Positions 27,056 through 37,531 are shown, numbered from the stretch's first letter. The stretch is DNA of 64,000 nucleotides from Clostridiales bacterium (GCA_029265405.1 JAJUJI010000001.1:124001-188000); one strand, 5' to 3'. The notes: generated by a model not told the origin, from the sequence alone. Translations and numbers: made by a program.

Positions 27056-27547
27056 ATGCCGTTGCTTGATTTTTTCGGCAACATATCCGTACTGTCGATC
27101 TTGCTTTTTGCGGCGGGCGTTATTTTGCTCATAATCGAGATGTTCCATCCGGGCTTTGGGGCTGCGGGCACGCTGGGCATAATCGCGCTGGCGGCGGACA
27201 TATTTATAACGGCAAAGACCCTGGCGCAGGGGCTCGTAATGGCTGCGGTTGTCGCTGCGCTCATACTTATTTTCCTGATAATAGGCGCAAGGCTGATATC
27301 GAAGGGAAGGCTGCCAAAGCCGCTTGTGCTTAGGGAAGCGACGAGCGGAAAGTCCGGCAGCCTCGGCTCCGAGGAAATCATAGGGAAGACCGGCACGGCT
27401 CAAACGGCGCTGAGGCCCGCCGGCATAGCCGATTTCGGCGGGCTCAGGCTCGATGTGGTGTCGCAGGGCGGCTTTGTAAGCCGCGGAGAAAGAGTGGAGA
27501 TCGTGGAGAAGGACGGCAATAGGATAGTCGTCAGGCCCATAAAATAA
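27056..27547 (+). CDS. NfeD-family membrane protein
   Basis: 163 residues. Two N-terminal hydrophobic segments ([42 protein letters not shown]) precede a short linker and a C-terminal OB-fold NfeD domain ([27 protein letters not shown]-type end, here [10 protein letters not shown]). NfeD proteins pair with flotillins in membrane microdomains. The gene is 13 bases before floA. Confidence 0.88.
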   Translation: MPLLDFFGNISVLSILLFAAGVILLIIEMFHPGFGAAGTLGIIALAADIFITAKTLAQGLVMAAVVAALILIFLIIGARLISKGRLPKPLVLREATSGKSGSLGSEEIIGKTGTAQTALRPAGIADFGGLRLDVVSQGGFVSRGERVEIVEKDGNRIVVRPIK

Positions 27548-27560
27548 GGAGGGAAGGTTC

Positions 27561-28523
27561 ATGCCCGGAACGCTGGTATTGGTAGCCGCAATAATAATAG
27601 CGATAATTTTGTTTTTCAGGTTCATACCCGTCGCGCTGTGGATCAGCGCGCTGGCCGCGAACGTAAGGATAGGCATATGGAATCTTGTGGGAATGAGGCT
27701 GCGCAGGGTCGTGCCCGCCAAAATCGTCAATCCCCTGATTAAGGCGGTCAAAGCCGGGCTGGATATACCCATCAACAAGCTTGAGGCCCATTATCTCGCG
27801 GGAGGAAACGTGGACAGGGTGGTAAATTCCCTGATAGCGGCGCAGCGCGCGGATATACCCTTGGAATTTGAGCGGGCGGCCGCCATAGACCTTGCGGGGC
27901 GCGATGTGCTGGAGGCGGTCCAGATGAGCGTCAATCCCAAGGTGATAGAAACCCCGGTGGTCGCGGCGATAGCCAAGGACGGCATAGAGCTCAAGGCCAA
28001 AGCTAAGGTGACGGTCAGGGCCAACATCGAAAGGCTGGTCGGCGGAGCCGGCGAGCAGACTATCATAGCCCGCGTCGGAGAAGGCGTGGTAACAACCATA
28101 GGCAGCGCGGAGACGCATAAGGCGGTGCTTGAAAATCCAGATATGATATCCCGCACCGTTCTCAACAAGGGGCTGGAGGCCGGCACGGCCTTCGAGATAC
28201 TGTCGATAGATATAGCCGACGTGGACGTGGGCAGGAACATAGGCGCCCAGCTCCAGGCGGACCAGGCCGAGGCCGACAAGAAAATAGCCCAGGCCAAAGC
28301 CGAGGAAAGAAGGGCTATGGCTATCGCAGCCGAGCAGGAAATGAAGGCGCAGGTGCAGGAAATGAGAGCCAAGGTCGTGGAGGCCGAGGCCGAGGTGCCA
28401 AAGGCAATGGCGGCCGCTCTGCGGGAGGGCAAGCTCGGCGTTTTGGACTATTACAATATGCAGAATATAATATCGGACACGAGGATGCGCGAGGCCATAG
28501 CTTCGGAGGAAGCCGGTAAGTAA
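27561..28523 (+). CDS. floA: Flotillin-like protein FloA
   Basis: 320 residues. A hydrophobic N-terminal hairpin is followed by the SPFH domain ([40 protein letters not shown]) and a long alanine/glutamate-rich coiled coil ([20 protein letters not shown] onward). It organises functional membrane microdomains in Gram-positives together with NfeD. The operon with NfeD is the standard arrangement. Confidence 0.93.
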   Translation: MPGTLVLVAAIIIAIILFFRFIPVALWISALAANVRIGIWNLVGMRLRRVVPAKIVNPLIKAVKAGLDIPINKLEAHYLAGGNVDRVVNSLIAAQRADIPLEFERAAAIDLAGRDVLEAVQMSVNPKVIETPVVAAIAKDGIELKAKAKVTVRANIERLVGGAGEQTIIARVGEGVVTTIGSAETHKAVLENPDMISRTVLNKGLEAGTAFEILSIDIADVDVGRNIGAQLQADQAEADKKIAQAKAEERRAMAIAAEQEMKAQVQEMRAKVVEAEAEVPKAMAAALREGKLGVLDYYNMQNIISDTRMREAIASEEAGK

Positions 28524-28588
28524 AAGGCGGCGCGGCCGGAGCGCCTGAGTCGCTCCGGGACAGGCGGGAATAAGAAAGGTCGGTTTTT

Positions 28589-28786
28589 ATGGAGGCTGGC
28601 GGCAGGCCCGGAAGCAAGCTGGGCAGCTATTATTTGGAGAAGGAGCCCGTAAAACGGCAGGCGGAGCCCTTGCAAAGCGCGCCCAAAGCGCGCCCGAAAA
28701 TGAAAACGGCCGTGATTTGGTCTGAAATCATATCGCCGCCGCTTGCCAGGCGAAAAAGACCCGGGCCGTATACTCTGCCCAGATGA
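28589..28786 (+). CDS. Small basic protein of unknown function
   Basis: 65 residues with a GAAAGG site about nine bases before the ATG. The N-terminus is mixed, and the C-terminus KMKTAVIWSEIISPPLARRK is basic with a WSEI..PP motif that looks conserved. It follows floA by 65 bases and may share its transcript. I do not recognise a function. Confidence 0.45.
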   Translation: MEAGGRPGSKLGSYYLEKEPVKRQAEPLQSAPKARPKMKTAVIWSEIISPPLARRKRPGPYTLPR

Positions 28787-28797
28787 AGCGAAATATC

Positions 28798-28836
28798 AAG
28801 GGGCTGCGACAAGATAAAATTTTGGCGCAGCCCCTT
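28798..28836. terminator. Hairpin between the small basic gene and the DUF1540 gene
   Basis: 11-bp stem AAGGGGCTGCG with its complement, 17-base loop containing a T-run. It can act for both converging genes. Confidence 0.5.
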
Positions 28837-28853
28837 CGATTGCCGTAGCCTTG

Positions 28854-29054
28854 CTACATGCCCGCAGTATAATGCGGCCCGTTAGAGCCGTTTACAAACG
28901 TTGAGCAGCAGGTCCCCTCGCTGGTTTGCGCTTTCCTGTCTCCGGTGGGGTTTATTTCCAGAGAAGTAGCGTGGCACATGCTGTTTTTATAATAATAGCA
29001 GTTGTCCACGTGGCATTTGACCTGCATGGACGGGGCGGTATCTTTGCCTGCCAT
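28854..29054 (-). CDS. DUF1540 small cysteine protein
   Basis: 66 residues with the DUF1540 pattern: CHVDNCYYYKNSMCHATSLE, then TSEGTCCSTF. The regularly spaced cysteines suggest a metal-binding or redox site; the family is common in spore-forming Clostridia and has no firm function. AGGAGGTG precedes the ATG. Confidence 0.85.
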   Translation of the reverse strand: MAGKDTAPSMQVKCHVDNCYYYKNSMCHATSLEINPTGDRKAQTSEGTCCSTFVNGSNGPHYTAGM

Positions 29055-29206
29055 TTAAAGCACCTCCTTTTTCAAGGATAGTATGAGCATAAACCGCCGC
29101 AAAATTCATGCCGGCGTTTTGCACGGCAAGACGAAACCGGTTTTAACCAAAAGGCAAGCTGGCATTAAGACGCAGCTTGCCCTTCGGTACGCTCCGCATA
29201 TATCAC

Positions 29207-30364
29207 CTATTGATAATTATCATACATTTTACCTATCAATTCGCGCAAAACCGGAGGATCCACCGGCTTGAGCGCGCAGCTTACGAAAGGATTGTGCGCG
29301 ACGGCGCCTTCGGCTATACCCATGGCGGCCTCTTTGGATATGCCCTGCTCCTTCAGGGACTTTATTCCGAGCCTTTTCATAAGGCCGCGGATTTTGCCGG
29401 CCGCTTCTTCGCCGATTTCCGCTGCCGAAGCGCCCTTGCGGATATCCACGCCCAGCGCTTCGGCTATTTTGATAGTCCTTTCCGGCGCGACGTCCGAGAC
29501 GAAGGTTATAACCTCGGGTATGGTCAGGGCGCAGGCGGCGCCGTGGGGCATATGGAACACGACGCCCATTTCATGGGCCGCAGCGTGCCCAAAATGCAAA
29601 AACGCGTCGTTGAAGGCCATTCCAGCAAGATTGCTGGCCAGGCTCAGACGGGTTCTGGCTTCCAGATCGCTTCCGTCGTTATAGGCCTTTTCCAGGCTGC
29701 CCATTATAAGACGCATGACCTCAAGGCAGAGTATGTCGGCCTTGGGATTGGTGCGGTTTGTGGTGTAAGCCTCAACGGCGTGCGAGAGGGCGTCAAAACC
29801 GGTCATCGCGGTCACGCTTTTTGGGACCGTCAGGGTAAGCTCGGGGTCGACTATGGCAAGGCTGGCCGGGCGCAGGACGGAGTCCTTCACATGGTTCTCC
29901 TCATCGTGGATGACGGCCATTATCGATACCTCGGAGCCGGTTCCCGAGGTGGTGGGTATAAGAAACAGCGGAATGGTTGATTTGAAGGGTGAGCCTCTGC
30001 CGACAAAATAGCGGCTTATTGGCAGGGGGTTTTCGGCAAGGACGGCGGCTGCCTTCGCCGTATCAAGGGCGCTGCCGCCCCCGATGCCGATGACTATGTC
30101 AACCCCTTCGTCCTGGGCCAGCCTGCCGGCGCGGTTGACAGTTTCGCTGGGAGCGTCCGGAAGGACCTCGCCGAAGCTGACGGCGGCGATGCCGGCCCCG
30201 GCAAGTCGGCCGAGTATTTTATCGGCTATGCCGGCGGCCTTCACTCCGGCGTCATAAATGCAAAGCGCTTTTGTACCGCCATATTCCTTTACCTTATCCG
30301 CAAGCTGATTGATCGCGCCGGGGCCGAAGACCACCGGACATAACTGGCTGTAAGTGCTGACCAT
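29207..30364 (-). CDS. Iron-containing alcohol dehydrogenase
   Basis: 385-residue type III (Fe-ADH) enzyme. NAD motif GIGGGSALDTAKAAA, TTSGTGSEVS, and the metal set in TGFDALSHAVEAY, FGHAAAHEMG and VVFHMPHGAACA. Such enzymes reduce aldehydes to alcohols, or the reverse, in fermentation. The start is the ATG after GGAGG (MVSTYSQLC). The substrate is unknown, and it lies apart from the aromatic cluster. Confidence 0.9.
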   Translation of the reverse strand: MVSTYSQLCPVVFGPGAINQLADKVKEYGGTKALCIYDAGVKAAGIADKILGRLAGAGIAAVSFGEVLPDAPSETVNRAGRLAQDEGVDIVIGIGGGSALDTAKAAAVLAENPLPISRYFVGRGSPFKSTIPLFLIPTTSGTGSEVSIMAVIHDEENHVKDSVLRPASLAIVDPELTLTVPKSVTAMTGFDALSHAVEAYTTNRTNPKADILCLEVMRLIMGSLEKAYNDGSDLEARTRLSLASNLAGMAFNDAFLHFGHAAAHEMGVVFHMPHGAACALTIPEVITFVSDVAPERTIKIAEALGVDIRKGASAAEIGEEAAGKIRGLMKRLGIKSLKEQGISKEAAMGIAEGAVAHNPFVSCALKPVDPPVLRELIGKMYDNYQ

Positions 30365-30424
30365 AATATACCTCCATATATGCTCTTTTGCGGGCGCCAA
30401 ACATGAAAAGCTCCTGCTCCGCTT

Positions 30425-32242
30425 TTACTCATCCAGCTTGAGGACGGCCATAAAAGCCTCCTGCGGCACCGAAACCGTGCCAAGGCTGCGCATCTTCTTT
30501 TTCCCTTCCTTCTGCTTTTCAAGCAGCTTTTTCTTTCTGGTTATGTCGCCTCCGTAGCATTTTGCCAGCACGTCCTTGCGCAGAGCCTTTATGGTTTCCC
30601 TTGCTATAACCTTGCCTCCTATGGCAGCCTGCACGGGAATCTCAAACATCTGCCTTGGTATGTTGTCCTTCAGCTTTTCGGCTATCCTCCGACCCCGCTC
30701 GTAGGCCTTGTCCTTATGGACTATGAAAGAGAGCGCGTCCACCGCCTCGCCGTTTAGCAGTATGTCAAGCTTGACCAGCTCCGAGGGACGGTAAGCTTCG
30801 AGCGTATAATCCAGGGAAGCGTAGCCCTTCGTGCGCGATTTCAAGGCGTCGAAAAAGTCGTAGATTATTTCGTTGAGCGGGAGATGGTAATGCAGCTCCA
30901 CCCTGTCGCTGCCCTGATATATCATGTCCTTGTATTCTCCGCGCCTATCCTGGCACAGCTCCATTATATTGCCCACATATTCCTGCGGCGTCATTATGGA
31001 AGCCGCCACGAAGGGCTCCTCGGCATGCTCTATCAAGGAGGGGTCGGGATAGTTGAGCGGATTGTCTATGGTCAATACCTCGCCGTTGGTCTTTACAACC
31101 TTGTATATGACGCTGGGGGCGGTGGTTATAAGCTCCAGGCCGTATTCACGCTCCAGCCTTTCCTGTATGATCTCCATATGCAGAAGCCCCAGAAAGCCGC
31201 AACGGAAGCCGAAGCCCAGAGCGGCGGAGGACTCGGGCTCAAAGGACAGGGCGGCATCGTTAAGCTTCAGCTTTTCCAGCGAGTCCCTTAGGGCCGGATA
31301 GTCGGCACCGTCGGCGGGATATATGCCGGAGAAGACCATGGGCTGGGCCGGCCGGTAGCCGGGCAGGGGCTCCATGGCGGGATTGGCCGCCTCGGTCACC
31401 GTATCGCCGGGCTGGGTGTGGGCCACGTTCTTGATGCTCGCGGTAAAATAGCCGACGTCCCCCGCGTAAAGGCAATCGCAGGGCTCCAGCTTGAGCGGGC
31501 GCATATGCCCGACTTCGACTACTTTATATTCCGCGCCGCTGGCCATCATCCTAATGTCCATGCCGGGGCGTATTGCGCCGTCCATAAGGCGGACATATAC
31601 AATGACTCCGACATAGCTGTCAAACTGGCTGTCAAATATGAGGGCCCGCAGGGGGGCGGACGAATCTCCCTTGGGGGGCGGCACCTTGGCTATTATATCC
31701 TCAAGCACGGCGTCTATATTTATGCCCAGCTTTGCCGAAATTTCGGGCGCGTCCATTGCCGGTATGCCGATCACATCTTCGATTTCAGCCTTTACCTTGG
31801 CCGGATCCGCCCCGGCAAGGTCGATTTTGTTAATTACGGGAAGTATCTCCAGATTGCTGTCAAGGGCGAGATAGGTGTTGGCCAGGGTCTGAGCCTCCAC
31901 CCCCTGCCTGGCGTCCACAACCAGCAGAGCGCCCTCGCAGGCGGCGAGGCTTCTGGACACCTCATAGTTGAAGTCCACATGGCCCGGCGTATCTATCAGA
32001 TTCAGCGTATATGTTTCCCCGTTCGCGGCCGTATAGCTCAAGCCTACGGCGCGGGCCTTGATTGTGATCCCGCGCTCCCTTTCCAGCTCCATATTATCCA
32101 GTATCTGCGCCTCCATATCCCGGGGGCTGACAGCGTTGCATTTTTCAAGGAGCCTGTCGGCGAGAGTGCTTTTGCCGTGATCTATATGCGCAATAATGCA
32201 AAAATTTCTTATTTTATTCTGCGAAAAATTACTATCCGGCAT
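30425..32242 (-). CDS. lepA: Elongation factor 4 (LepA)
   Basis: 605-residue translational GTPase. G1 is AHIDHGKST; other G motifs are DTPGHVDF and [12 protein letters not shown]. The EF-G-like domains II, III and V are followed by the LepA-specific C-terminal part ([40 protein letters not shown]). It acts on stalled or mistranslocated ribosomes. ATG start with GGAAG upstream; a GTG three codons earlier overlaps the preceding stop. Confidence 0.96.
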   Translation of the reverse strand: MPDSNFSQNKIRNFCIIAHIDHGKSTLADRLLEKCNAVSPRDMEAQILDNMELERERGITIKARAVGLSYTAANGETYTLNLIDTPGHVDFNYEVSRSLAACEGALLVVDARQGVEAQTLANTYLALDSNLEILPVINKIDLAGADPAKVKAEIEDVIGIPAMDAPEISAKLGINIDAVLEDIIAKVPPPKGDSSAPLRALIFDSQFDSYVGVIVYVRLMDGAIRPGMDIRMMASGAEYKVVEVGHMRPLKLEPCDCLYAGDVGYFTASIKNVAHTQPGDTVTEAANPAMEPLPGYRPAQPMVFSGIYPADGADYPALRDSLEKLKLNDAALSFEPESSAALGFGFRCGFLGLLHMEIIQERLEREYGLELITTAPSVIYKVVKTNGEVLTIDNPLNYPDPSLIEHAEEPFVAASIMTPQEYVGNIMELCQDRRGEYKDMIYQGSDRVELHYHLPLNEIIYDFFDALKSRTKGYASLDYTLEAYRPSELVKLDILLNGEAVDALSFIVHKDKAYERGRRIAEKLKDNIPRQMFEIPVQAAIGGKVIARETIKALRKDVLAKCYGGDITRKKKLLEKQKEGKKKMRSLGTVSVPQEAFMAVLKLDE

Positions 32243-32247
32243 AGGCG

Positions 32248-32820
32248 TCACTTCCAGTCGTTTATTATAGCCGCCAGCTCGGCCTCGGCCATTTTAATCA
32301 GCCTCGGCGGGACGGCAAAGCTTAGCTCGATATCGTCGGCCAGGCTTTGGAGGCGGGCGGAGCGGGCCTTTATTGCGGCATCGCAGAGGGCCGGGCTGAG
32401 GGCGGCCGGAATCTCAAATTTGCCGCTCTTGTCATAGCCGCGCAATAAGCCGTACATAAATACAGACAAAATGGAGGCCGCAGCTTCCCTGGCTTCCTCC
32501 GAATTGGAGAGGGCGAGGCCCTTGTCAAGCTCGGCAAACGCAAGCGCCATTACCTCGGAAAATTCGGCAAAAAACGAGTCGCCTTCTTGGAGGCTTTTTG
32601 GTATGCGCGTCTTAAGCGGCGAACGGCCCAGCAGATAATCGGCAGATACCCCATAATAATCGCAGGCGGAATGTATAAAATCCAAACCCGGCTCGCGCAG
32701 CCCGTTTTCATAGTGGCTGAGCAAGGCCTGGGATATATTGAGCGCGGCTGCCGCCGTTCTTTGGTTTATGCGCTTTTCGCGCCTGAGCTTGGATAGTATG
32801 GACGGAAACCCCTCGGCCAT
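32248..32820 (-). CDS. HTH regulator with all-helical C-terminal domain
   Basis: 190 residues. The N-terminal Cro/C1 HTH (about residues 8-65) is [35 protein letters not shown]. The remainder is alanine-rich helix with no ligand motif. It ends just before the lepA start, so the two may be co-transcribed. A sporulation-linked role is common for neighbouring lepA genes but is not shown here. Confidence 0.75.
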   Translation of the reverse strand: MAEGFPSILSKLRREKRINQRTAAAALNISQALLSHYENGLREPGLDFIHSACDYYGVSADYLLGRSPLKTRIPKSLQEGDSFFAEFSEVMALAFAELDKGLALSNSEEAREAAASILSVFMYGLLRGYDKSGKFEIPAALSPALCDAAIKARSARLQSLADDIELSFAVPPRLIKMAEAELAAIINDWK

Positions 32821-32998
32821 GCTCGCCCGCTTCCTTTCGGACCGTTATTAAAAAGTCGGACGCACCGATATGGGGCTACCGCCCCTTAAGCGCGCCGGAA
32901 CTGATTACTCAACGTATAATCGCCGCCGCTACATTATAGCGGATTGTAGGGCGCTTGTAAACAGTCCTAACGCAAATACCACGCCATTGAAAATTAGC

Positions 32999-33027
32999 TT
33001 GTGGTTTGGGGCATCATATGGTATAAT
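32999..33027 (+). promoter_or_regulatory. Promoter of the yloU-fakA operon
   Basis: TTGTGG, 17-base spacer and TATAAT, about 110 bases before the YloU start. It is the main recognisable element in the 313-base divergent stretch between the HTH gene and yloU; no gene was found there. Confidence 0.6.
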
Positions 33028-33133
33028 AATGGCCTGCATTTAGTCGGGTTATAATTCCCCGCAAGGCGGAAAAAGGCTTTTTGTTTGATTACCGGCATAA
33101 GCGCATGCAAATCGGCTCAAAGAGGTGAGAGCG

Positions 33134-33490
33134 ATGGTCAAGATATGCACTGAAAAAGGCTATTTACGCATATCCAGCGAGGTTTTTACCACACTGGTGG
33201 GAGCCGCCGCCACAAGCTGCTTTGGCGTGAGAGGTATGGCTAAGCGTTCGGCCAGCGACGGGCTGGTGCATCTCCTCAAAAGGGAAGCCATGGGCAAGGG
33301 CGTTCACGTGTATTTCCATGAGGGGGAGGACGCCATATCGATAGAGCTGCACATAATAGTGAAAACGGGGGTCAACATCCCCGTAATCTGCGGCGCCATA
33401 AGCGAGGAAGTCCGGTATAAGATAACAAAGGACACCGGGGTCAGGGTAAAGAGCGTCGATGTGTACGTGGATTCGATAATGCCCGGCTGA
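33134..33490 (+). CDS. Asp23/Gls24-family protein (YloU-like)
   Basis: 118 residues. GYLRISSEVFTTLVGAAATS and VYVDSIMPG match the Asp23 alkaline-shock family. In B. subtilis the YloU gene precedes yloV (fakA), the same order as here. Such proteins are membrane-associated stress or cell-envelope factors. ATG after GAGGTGA. Confidence 0.85.
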   Translation: MVKICTEKGYLRISSEVFTTLVGAAATSCFGVRGMAKRSASDGLVHLLKREAMGKGVHVYFHEGEDAISIELHIIVKTGVNIPVICGAISEEVRYKITKDTGVRVKSVDVYVDSIMPG

Positions 33491-33514
33491 GACGGAAGAG
33501 AGGTCTGAGGTTAT

Positions 33515-35155
33515 ATGAGAGAGCGGCTTGACGGACTTGCCTTCCGGGATATGATTATCAGCGCCGCGGCAAGTGTTGAAGATAGAAAAGATGAAATTAA
33601 TGAACTTAACGTATTTCCCGTACCGGACGGCGATACCGGCACAAATATGAGCCTTACCCTGAACGCCGCCGCCTCCGAGCTTGCGGGAAAGACGCCAAAA
33701 ACCCTTAGCGCCGCCGCCGACAGCGCCGCCGGCGCCATGCTCAGGGGAGCCAGAGGCAATTCCGGCGTCATTCTTTCCCTGCTGTTCAGGGGCATGGCTA
33801 AGGCGCTTAAAGACAAGAAAACGGCCGACGCGGGCGAATTTGCGGCGGCCCTGAGCGAAGGCGTGAGCGCGGCGTACAAGGCCGTCATGAAGCCATCGGA
33901 GGGAACGATACTTACCGTTTCAAGGCTGGCCGCTGCTGCGGCGGCGGAGGCCGCGGCAAAGGAAGCGGATATAGACGCCGTTCTGGCAAGAGCCATCGAG
34001 GCCGGAAAAGCCGCCCTGGAGAACACCGTCAATCAAAATCCGGTTTTGAAAAAGGCCGGCGTTATCGACGCGGGCGGAATGGGCTATATTATAGCCTTGG
34101 AAGCGGCCGCGGCCGCGCTTAGGGGCGAGGTGCGCGCCTATTCTGCCGCTTCTAAAAAGGGCGAGTCGGTGTTTGCGAAGTTCGAAACCGAGGAAATAGA
34201 ATTCGGCTACTGTACGGAATTCATCGTCAGGCGCGATTGCGACAAGTCGCCGGACCTGCTCAGGAGCTTTCTCGGCTCGATCGGCGACAGCGTCGTCGTT
34301 CTTGAGGACGAGGAAGTCATCAAGGTGCATGTGCATTCAAACAAACCCGGAGACGTCCTAACCGAGGCTCTAACCTTTGGAGCGCTGCTGTCTGTTAAAA
34401 TCGAGAACATGAGGGAGCAGCATAGCAGCAAGCTGGTGGAGGCCGAGCCGCAGGGAAACGAAGAGAGCCGGCCCGAGCCGGAGATAACCGAGGCCAGTAA
34501 AAGCTTCGGAATTGTGGCCGTCTGCGCCGGAGAGGGCATGACGAGTCTTTTCAGGGAGCTTGGAGCGGACAATATAGTGTCCGGAGGCCAGACCATGAAC
34601 CCGGCGACGGAGGACATATTGCGGCAGATAAACAGAACGCCGGCCGAGACCGTCTTTGTGCTTCCCAATAATAAGAACATAATAATGGCGGCCGAGCAAT
34701 GCGTGCAGCTGACTCCGAAAAAGGTGATCGTTGTCCGAACGGCGACCATACAGCAGGGCGTTGCGGCTATGCTGGCCGTCGAGCCGGACGCTCCCGTTGA
34801 GCAAATAGAGAAGGCCATGGCGGAGGCGGCGTCGAGGGTCACGTCAATATCGGTCACCTACGCGGCAAGGGATTCCGTGTTCGACGGCGCGGAGATTAAG
34901 GAAGGGGATTTCCTCGTCCTACAAGACAGCAGGCTGCTTTGCACCGAGCGGCTGCTCGAGCCGGCGATAAAGCGCATAGCGTCTTTGCTGAGGGAAAAAA
35001 GCTGCGAAATAATAAGCGTGTTCTATGGCGAAGACGTGTCGGAGCAGCAGGCAAAGGCTTTGGCGAAGGAGCTGGAGGCGGCGCTCCCGGGCGCTGAGCT
35101 TTCACTGGTCAACGGAGGACAGCCGGTGTACTATTACATGATCTCCGCCGAATAG
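33515..35155 (+). CDS. fakA: Fatty-acid kinase subunit FakA (YloV, DhaL/DAK2 domain)
   Basis: 546 residues. The N-terminal DhaL nucleotide-binding domain holds NVFPVPDGDTGTNMSLTLNA with Asp ligands for two magnesium ions. The middle region is ENTVNQNPVLKKAGVIDAGG. The C-terminal DegV-contact domain ends near the stop. FakA phosphorylates a fatty acid bound by a DegV-family FakB; such a FakB is also encoded in this window, on the other strand about 5.7 kb away. Confidence 0.9.
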   Translation: MRERLDGLAFRDMIISAAASVEDRKDEINELNVFPVPDGDTGTNMSLTLNAAASELAGKTPKTLSAAADSAAGAMLRGARGNSGVILSLLFRGMAKALKDKKTADAGEFAAALSEGVSAAYKAVMKPSEGTILTVSRLAAAAAAEAAAKEADIDAVLARAIEAGKAALENTVNQNPVLKKAGVIDAGGMGYIIALEAAAAALRGEVRAYSAASKKGESVFAKFETEEIEFGYCTEFIVRRDCDKSPDLLRSFLGSIGDSVVVLEDEEVIKVHVHSNKPGDVLTEALTFGALLSVKIENMREQHSSKLVEAEPQGNEESRPEPEITEASKSFGIVAVCAGEGMTSLFRELGADNIVSGGQTMNPATEDILRQINRTPAETVFVLPNNKNIIMAAEQCVQLTPKKVIVVRTATIQQGVAAMLAVEPDAPVEQIEKAMAEAASRVTSISVTYAARDSVFDGAEIKEGDFLVLQDSRLLCTERLLEPAIKRIASLLREKSCEIISVFYGEDVSEQQAKALAKELEAALPGAELSLVNGGQPVYYYMISAE

Positions 35156-35207
35156 AATAAAGCGGACAGGACCGAAGACGGCTGCGTCAGCGGCGCGGCA
35201 GCATCAA

Positions 35208-36851
35208 ATGGAGAGTAACGTGGCGGAGAGCAATAAGCAAAGCTTTGTAAAGGGCGCGGCCATACTTGCCGCGGGCGTAGCGGTAGTCAAAATAATGGGC
35301 GCCCTGTTTAAAATTCCCCTCGGCAATATCATAGGCGACGAGGGGATGGGGCATTTTATCGTCGCATACAACATATATTCGCTGCTGCTGACCCTGTCAA
35401 CGGCGGGGTTGCCCATTGCGCTGTCAAAGATGATATCAACGGCAAACGCGCTGGGAAGGCGGGAGCAAATCAAGCGCACCTTCAGGGTTGCGTTTGCCAC
35501 ATTTTTAGTCCTGGGCCTTGCCAGCACCCTGTTGATGCTGATTTTCAACACGCAGCTTGCCAGGCTTATCGAGGGGAGCGAAGCTGGCTCCGCCGCCAGC
35601 ATCAGGGCGCTTGCGCCGGCGGTGGTTTTCGTCTGCCTCATGTCTGCATACCGCGGCTATGCCCAGGGGCTTTCGGATATGGTGCCCACCTCGGTTTCCC
35701 AGGTCATAGAAAACGCGGGCAGGCTGGTGATAGGGCTTGCGCTGGCGTGGTGGCTGGTTCATAGCGGCAAGGGCATGGCGGCCGGTTCTGCGGGCGCGAT
35801 AGTCGGCGTAACCATGGGAACGCTGCTCGGCTTGATTTACCTGGTTTTTTACAAGCTGCGCATGGACAGGAGGAGCCCCCTTCCGGCGGGAAGGCCCGAT
35901 GCGCCCGATTCAGCGGGCGACATTTTTAGGCAGCTAATTTCGATAGGTATCCCGATAGTGCTCGGTTCATGCATTTTGAATATAGTGGGCATAATAGACA
36001 GCCAGATGATATATTCCCGGCTTCAAAATTCCGTGGGCCTGTCGTATGCCGAGGCCAACGTACTCAACGGCGTTTACGGCAACGCGCAGACGATATACAA
36101 CCTCCCGCTCTCGTTTATCGTGCCGCTGACCTCCAGCGCAATACCCGCCATAGCCTACTATACCGCCAATAGGCAATACAAGGATGCCTCCGACATAATC
36201 GGCGCTTCGCTGAAGCTTACAAACCTGATAGCGATGCCGGCCGCCGCCGGCATGACCGCGCTTTCATATCCGCTTATGAAGGCCTTTTATCCGCGCAGCC
36301 ATTCCGAGGGCGCGGCCGTGCTGGCGCTGCTCGGCATCGCCTCCTTCTTTGTTTGCCTCTATATGATCACTATAGCGATTTTGCAGGCCTTAGGATATGA
36401 AAAGAGAACCTTGATAAGCCTGCTGGCCGGAGGGACTTGCAAAATAATAGCGAACTATTTCCTCATAGGCGAGCCGAGCATAGGCATCAAGGGAGTAGCC
36501 GTGAGCGCCATAATCTGCTACTTTATAATCAGCGCCATAAACCTTGCCATGATCGTAAGATATGCGCCGCGGCACCCCAAAATGACCGGGCTGTTTGCAA
36601 AGCCGCTGATAGCCTCCGGTCTTATGGGCGCCTGCGCCTACCTAGCCAACAGGCTCATATGCATAGGCATGGATAGAGCCGGCCTTGCCGCCGAAAGCAG
36701 GCTGCTTGTTACTGCGGCTCTGGGCGCCGCGGTTGTTTTCGGCATAGTGGTATACGCGCTGCTGGTAGCATCCCTGAGGATTATAACAAAAGAGGAATTG
36801 GAGCTGATACCCAAAGGCGACAAGATCGCCAAACTGCTCCGGATTAAATAA
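35208..36851 (+). CDS. SpoVB/MurJ-type polysaccharide flippase
   Basis: 547-residue protein of the MVF/oligosaccharide flippase superfamily with about 14 membrane segments. The start FVKGAAILAAGVAVVKIMGA, LSTAGLPIALSKMIS and YRGYAQGLSDMVPTSVSQV are typical of SpoVB/YtgP members. A spore-cortex lipid II flippase role is likely in a spore former, although the wall-lipid alternative cannot be separated. The ATG has no good ribosome site; a GTG twelve bases later has GGAGAG before it and may be the true start. Confidence 0.8.
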   Translation: MESNVAESNKQSFVKGAAILAAGVAVVKIMGALFKIPLGNIIGDEGMGHFIVAYNIYSLLLTLSTAGLPIALSKMISTANALGRREQIKRTFRVAFATFLVLGLASTLLMLIFNTQLARLIEGSEAGSAASIRALAPAVVFVCLMSAYRGYAQGLSDMVPTSVSQVIENAGRLVIGLALAWWLVHSGKGMAAGSAGAIVGVTMGTLLGLIYLVFYKLRMDRRSPLPAGRPDAPDSAGDIFRQLISIGIPIVLGSCILNIVGIIDSQMIYSRLQNSVGLSYAEANVLNGVYGNAQTIYNLPLSFIVPLTSSAIPAIAYYTANRQYKDASDIIGASLKLTNLIAMPAAAGMTALSYPLMKAFYPRSHSEGAAVLALLGIASFFVCLYMITIAILQALGYEKRTLISLLAGGTCKIIANYFLIGEPSIGIKGVAVSAIICYFIISAINLAMIVRYAPRHPKMTGLFAKPLIASGLMGACAYLANRLICIGMDRAGLAAESRLLVTAALGAAVVFGIVVYALLVASLRIITKEELELIPKGDKIAKLLRIK

Positions 36852-36854
36852 TTG

Positions 36855-36883
36855 TTGAAAAGACTTGTATATTGTGTTAAATT
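36855..36883 (+). promoter_or_regulatory. Promoter of the HU gene
   Basis: TTGAAA, 17-base spacer and TAAATT in the 102-base gap before hup. The HU gene is thus probably also transcribed on its own. Confidence 0.5.
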
Positions 36884-36953
36884 TGTCCTGTCGCGATCCG
36901 GGCCCAAGATAATAAAAAAAGTAATGTAAATTTACGAAAGATGAGGTAATTAT

Positions 36954-37232
36954 ATGAATAAGGCGGAACTGATAAATGCGGTCGCCGTAAAGCTCAACGC
37001 GTCCCGCAGGGAGGCGGACAAGATGGTCAACGCTGTTCTGGATACGATAACCGAGGCCCTGAAAAAAGGCGAGAAGGTGCAGGTGGTAGGGTTCGGCGCG
37101 TTTGAGGTAAAAAAGAGGGCGAGCCATAGCGGGCATAACCCGCGCACCAAGGAGCCGATAGAGGTTCCGGAGACTTTGCTGCCGCAGTTTAAAGCGGGAA
37201 AGGCTCTGAAGGAAGCGGTAAATCAAAAATAA
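36954..37232 (+). CDS. hup: DNA-binding protein HU
   Basis: 92-residue histone-like protein: MNKAELINAVAVKLN, the VGFGAFEVKKRASHSGHNPR arm with the PxxG-like tip, and the helical tail. It bends and compacts DNA. Slightly longer than the 90-residue standard. Followed by a terminator and the S4-domain gene, the usual Clostridial neighbourhood. Confidence 0.96.
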   Translation: MNKAELINAVAVKLNASRREADKMVNAVLDTITEALKKGEKVQVVGFGAFEVKKRASHSGHNPRTKEPIEVPETLLPQFKAGKALKEAVNQK

Positions 37233-37238
37233 GCTGTC

Positions 37239-37265
37239 AATAAACCGCCGCGAGGCGGTTTATTT
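37239..37265 (+). terminator. Terminator after the HU gene
   Basis: 11-bp stem AATAAACCGCC with its complement, GCGA loop, then TTTGCGG. Placed only 24 bases before the rqcP start, so rqcP probably relies on read-through. Confidence 0.7.
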
Positions 37266-37288
37266 GCGGATACAGGAATGGGAAAGTT

Positions 37289-37531
37289 ATGAGACTGGAC
37301 AAATATTTGAAGGTGTCGAGGCTTATCAAGCGCAGGACGATCGCCAACGAAGCGTGCGACTCCGAAAGGGTCAGCGTGAACGGAAAAACGGCGCGCGCCT
37401 CGTATGAGGTGAAGGTCGGGGACGTTATAGAGATAAGGCTTGGGCAAAAAACGACTAAGGTGGAGGTTTTGGCGGTTGCCGAAGCGGCCGGCAAGGACGC
37501 CGCTGCGGCCATGTACAGGGAGCTTCGCTAA
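37289..37531 (+). CDS. rqcP: S4-domain ribosome-rescue protein RqcP
   Basis: 80 residues, nearly all one S4 RNA-binding fold: MRLDKYLKVSRLIKRRTIAN, GQKTTKVEVL. Matches B. subtilis YabO/RqcP, which works with RqcH to add alanine tails to nascent chains on stalled 50S subunits. In Bacilli it lies near hup-like and yabP/Q/divIC genes; those last ones are not present here. Confidence 0.9.
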   Translation: MRLDKYLKVSRLIKRRTIANEACDSERVSVNGKTARASYEVKVGDVIEIRLGQKTTKVEVLAVAEAAGKDAAAAMYRELR

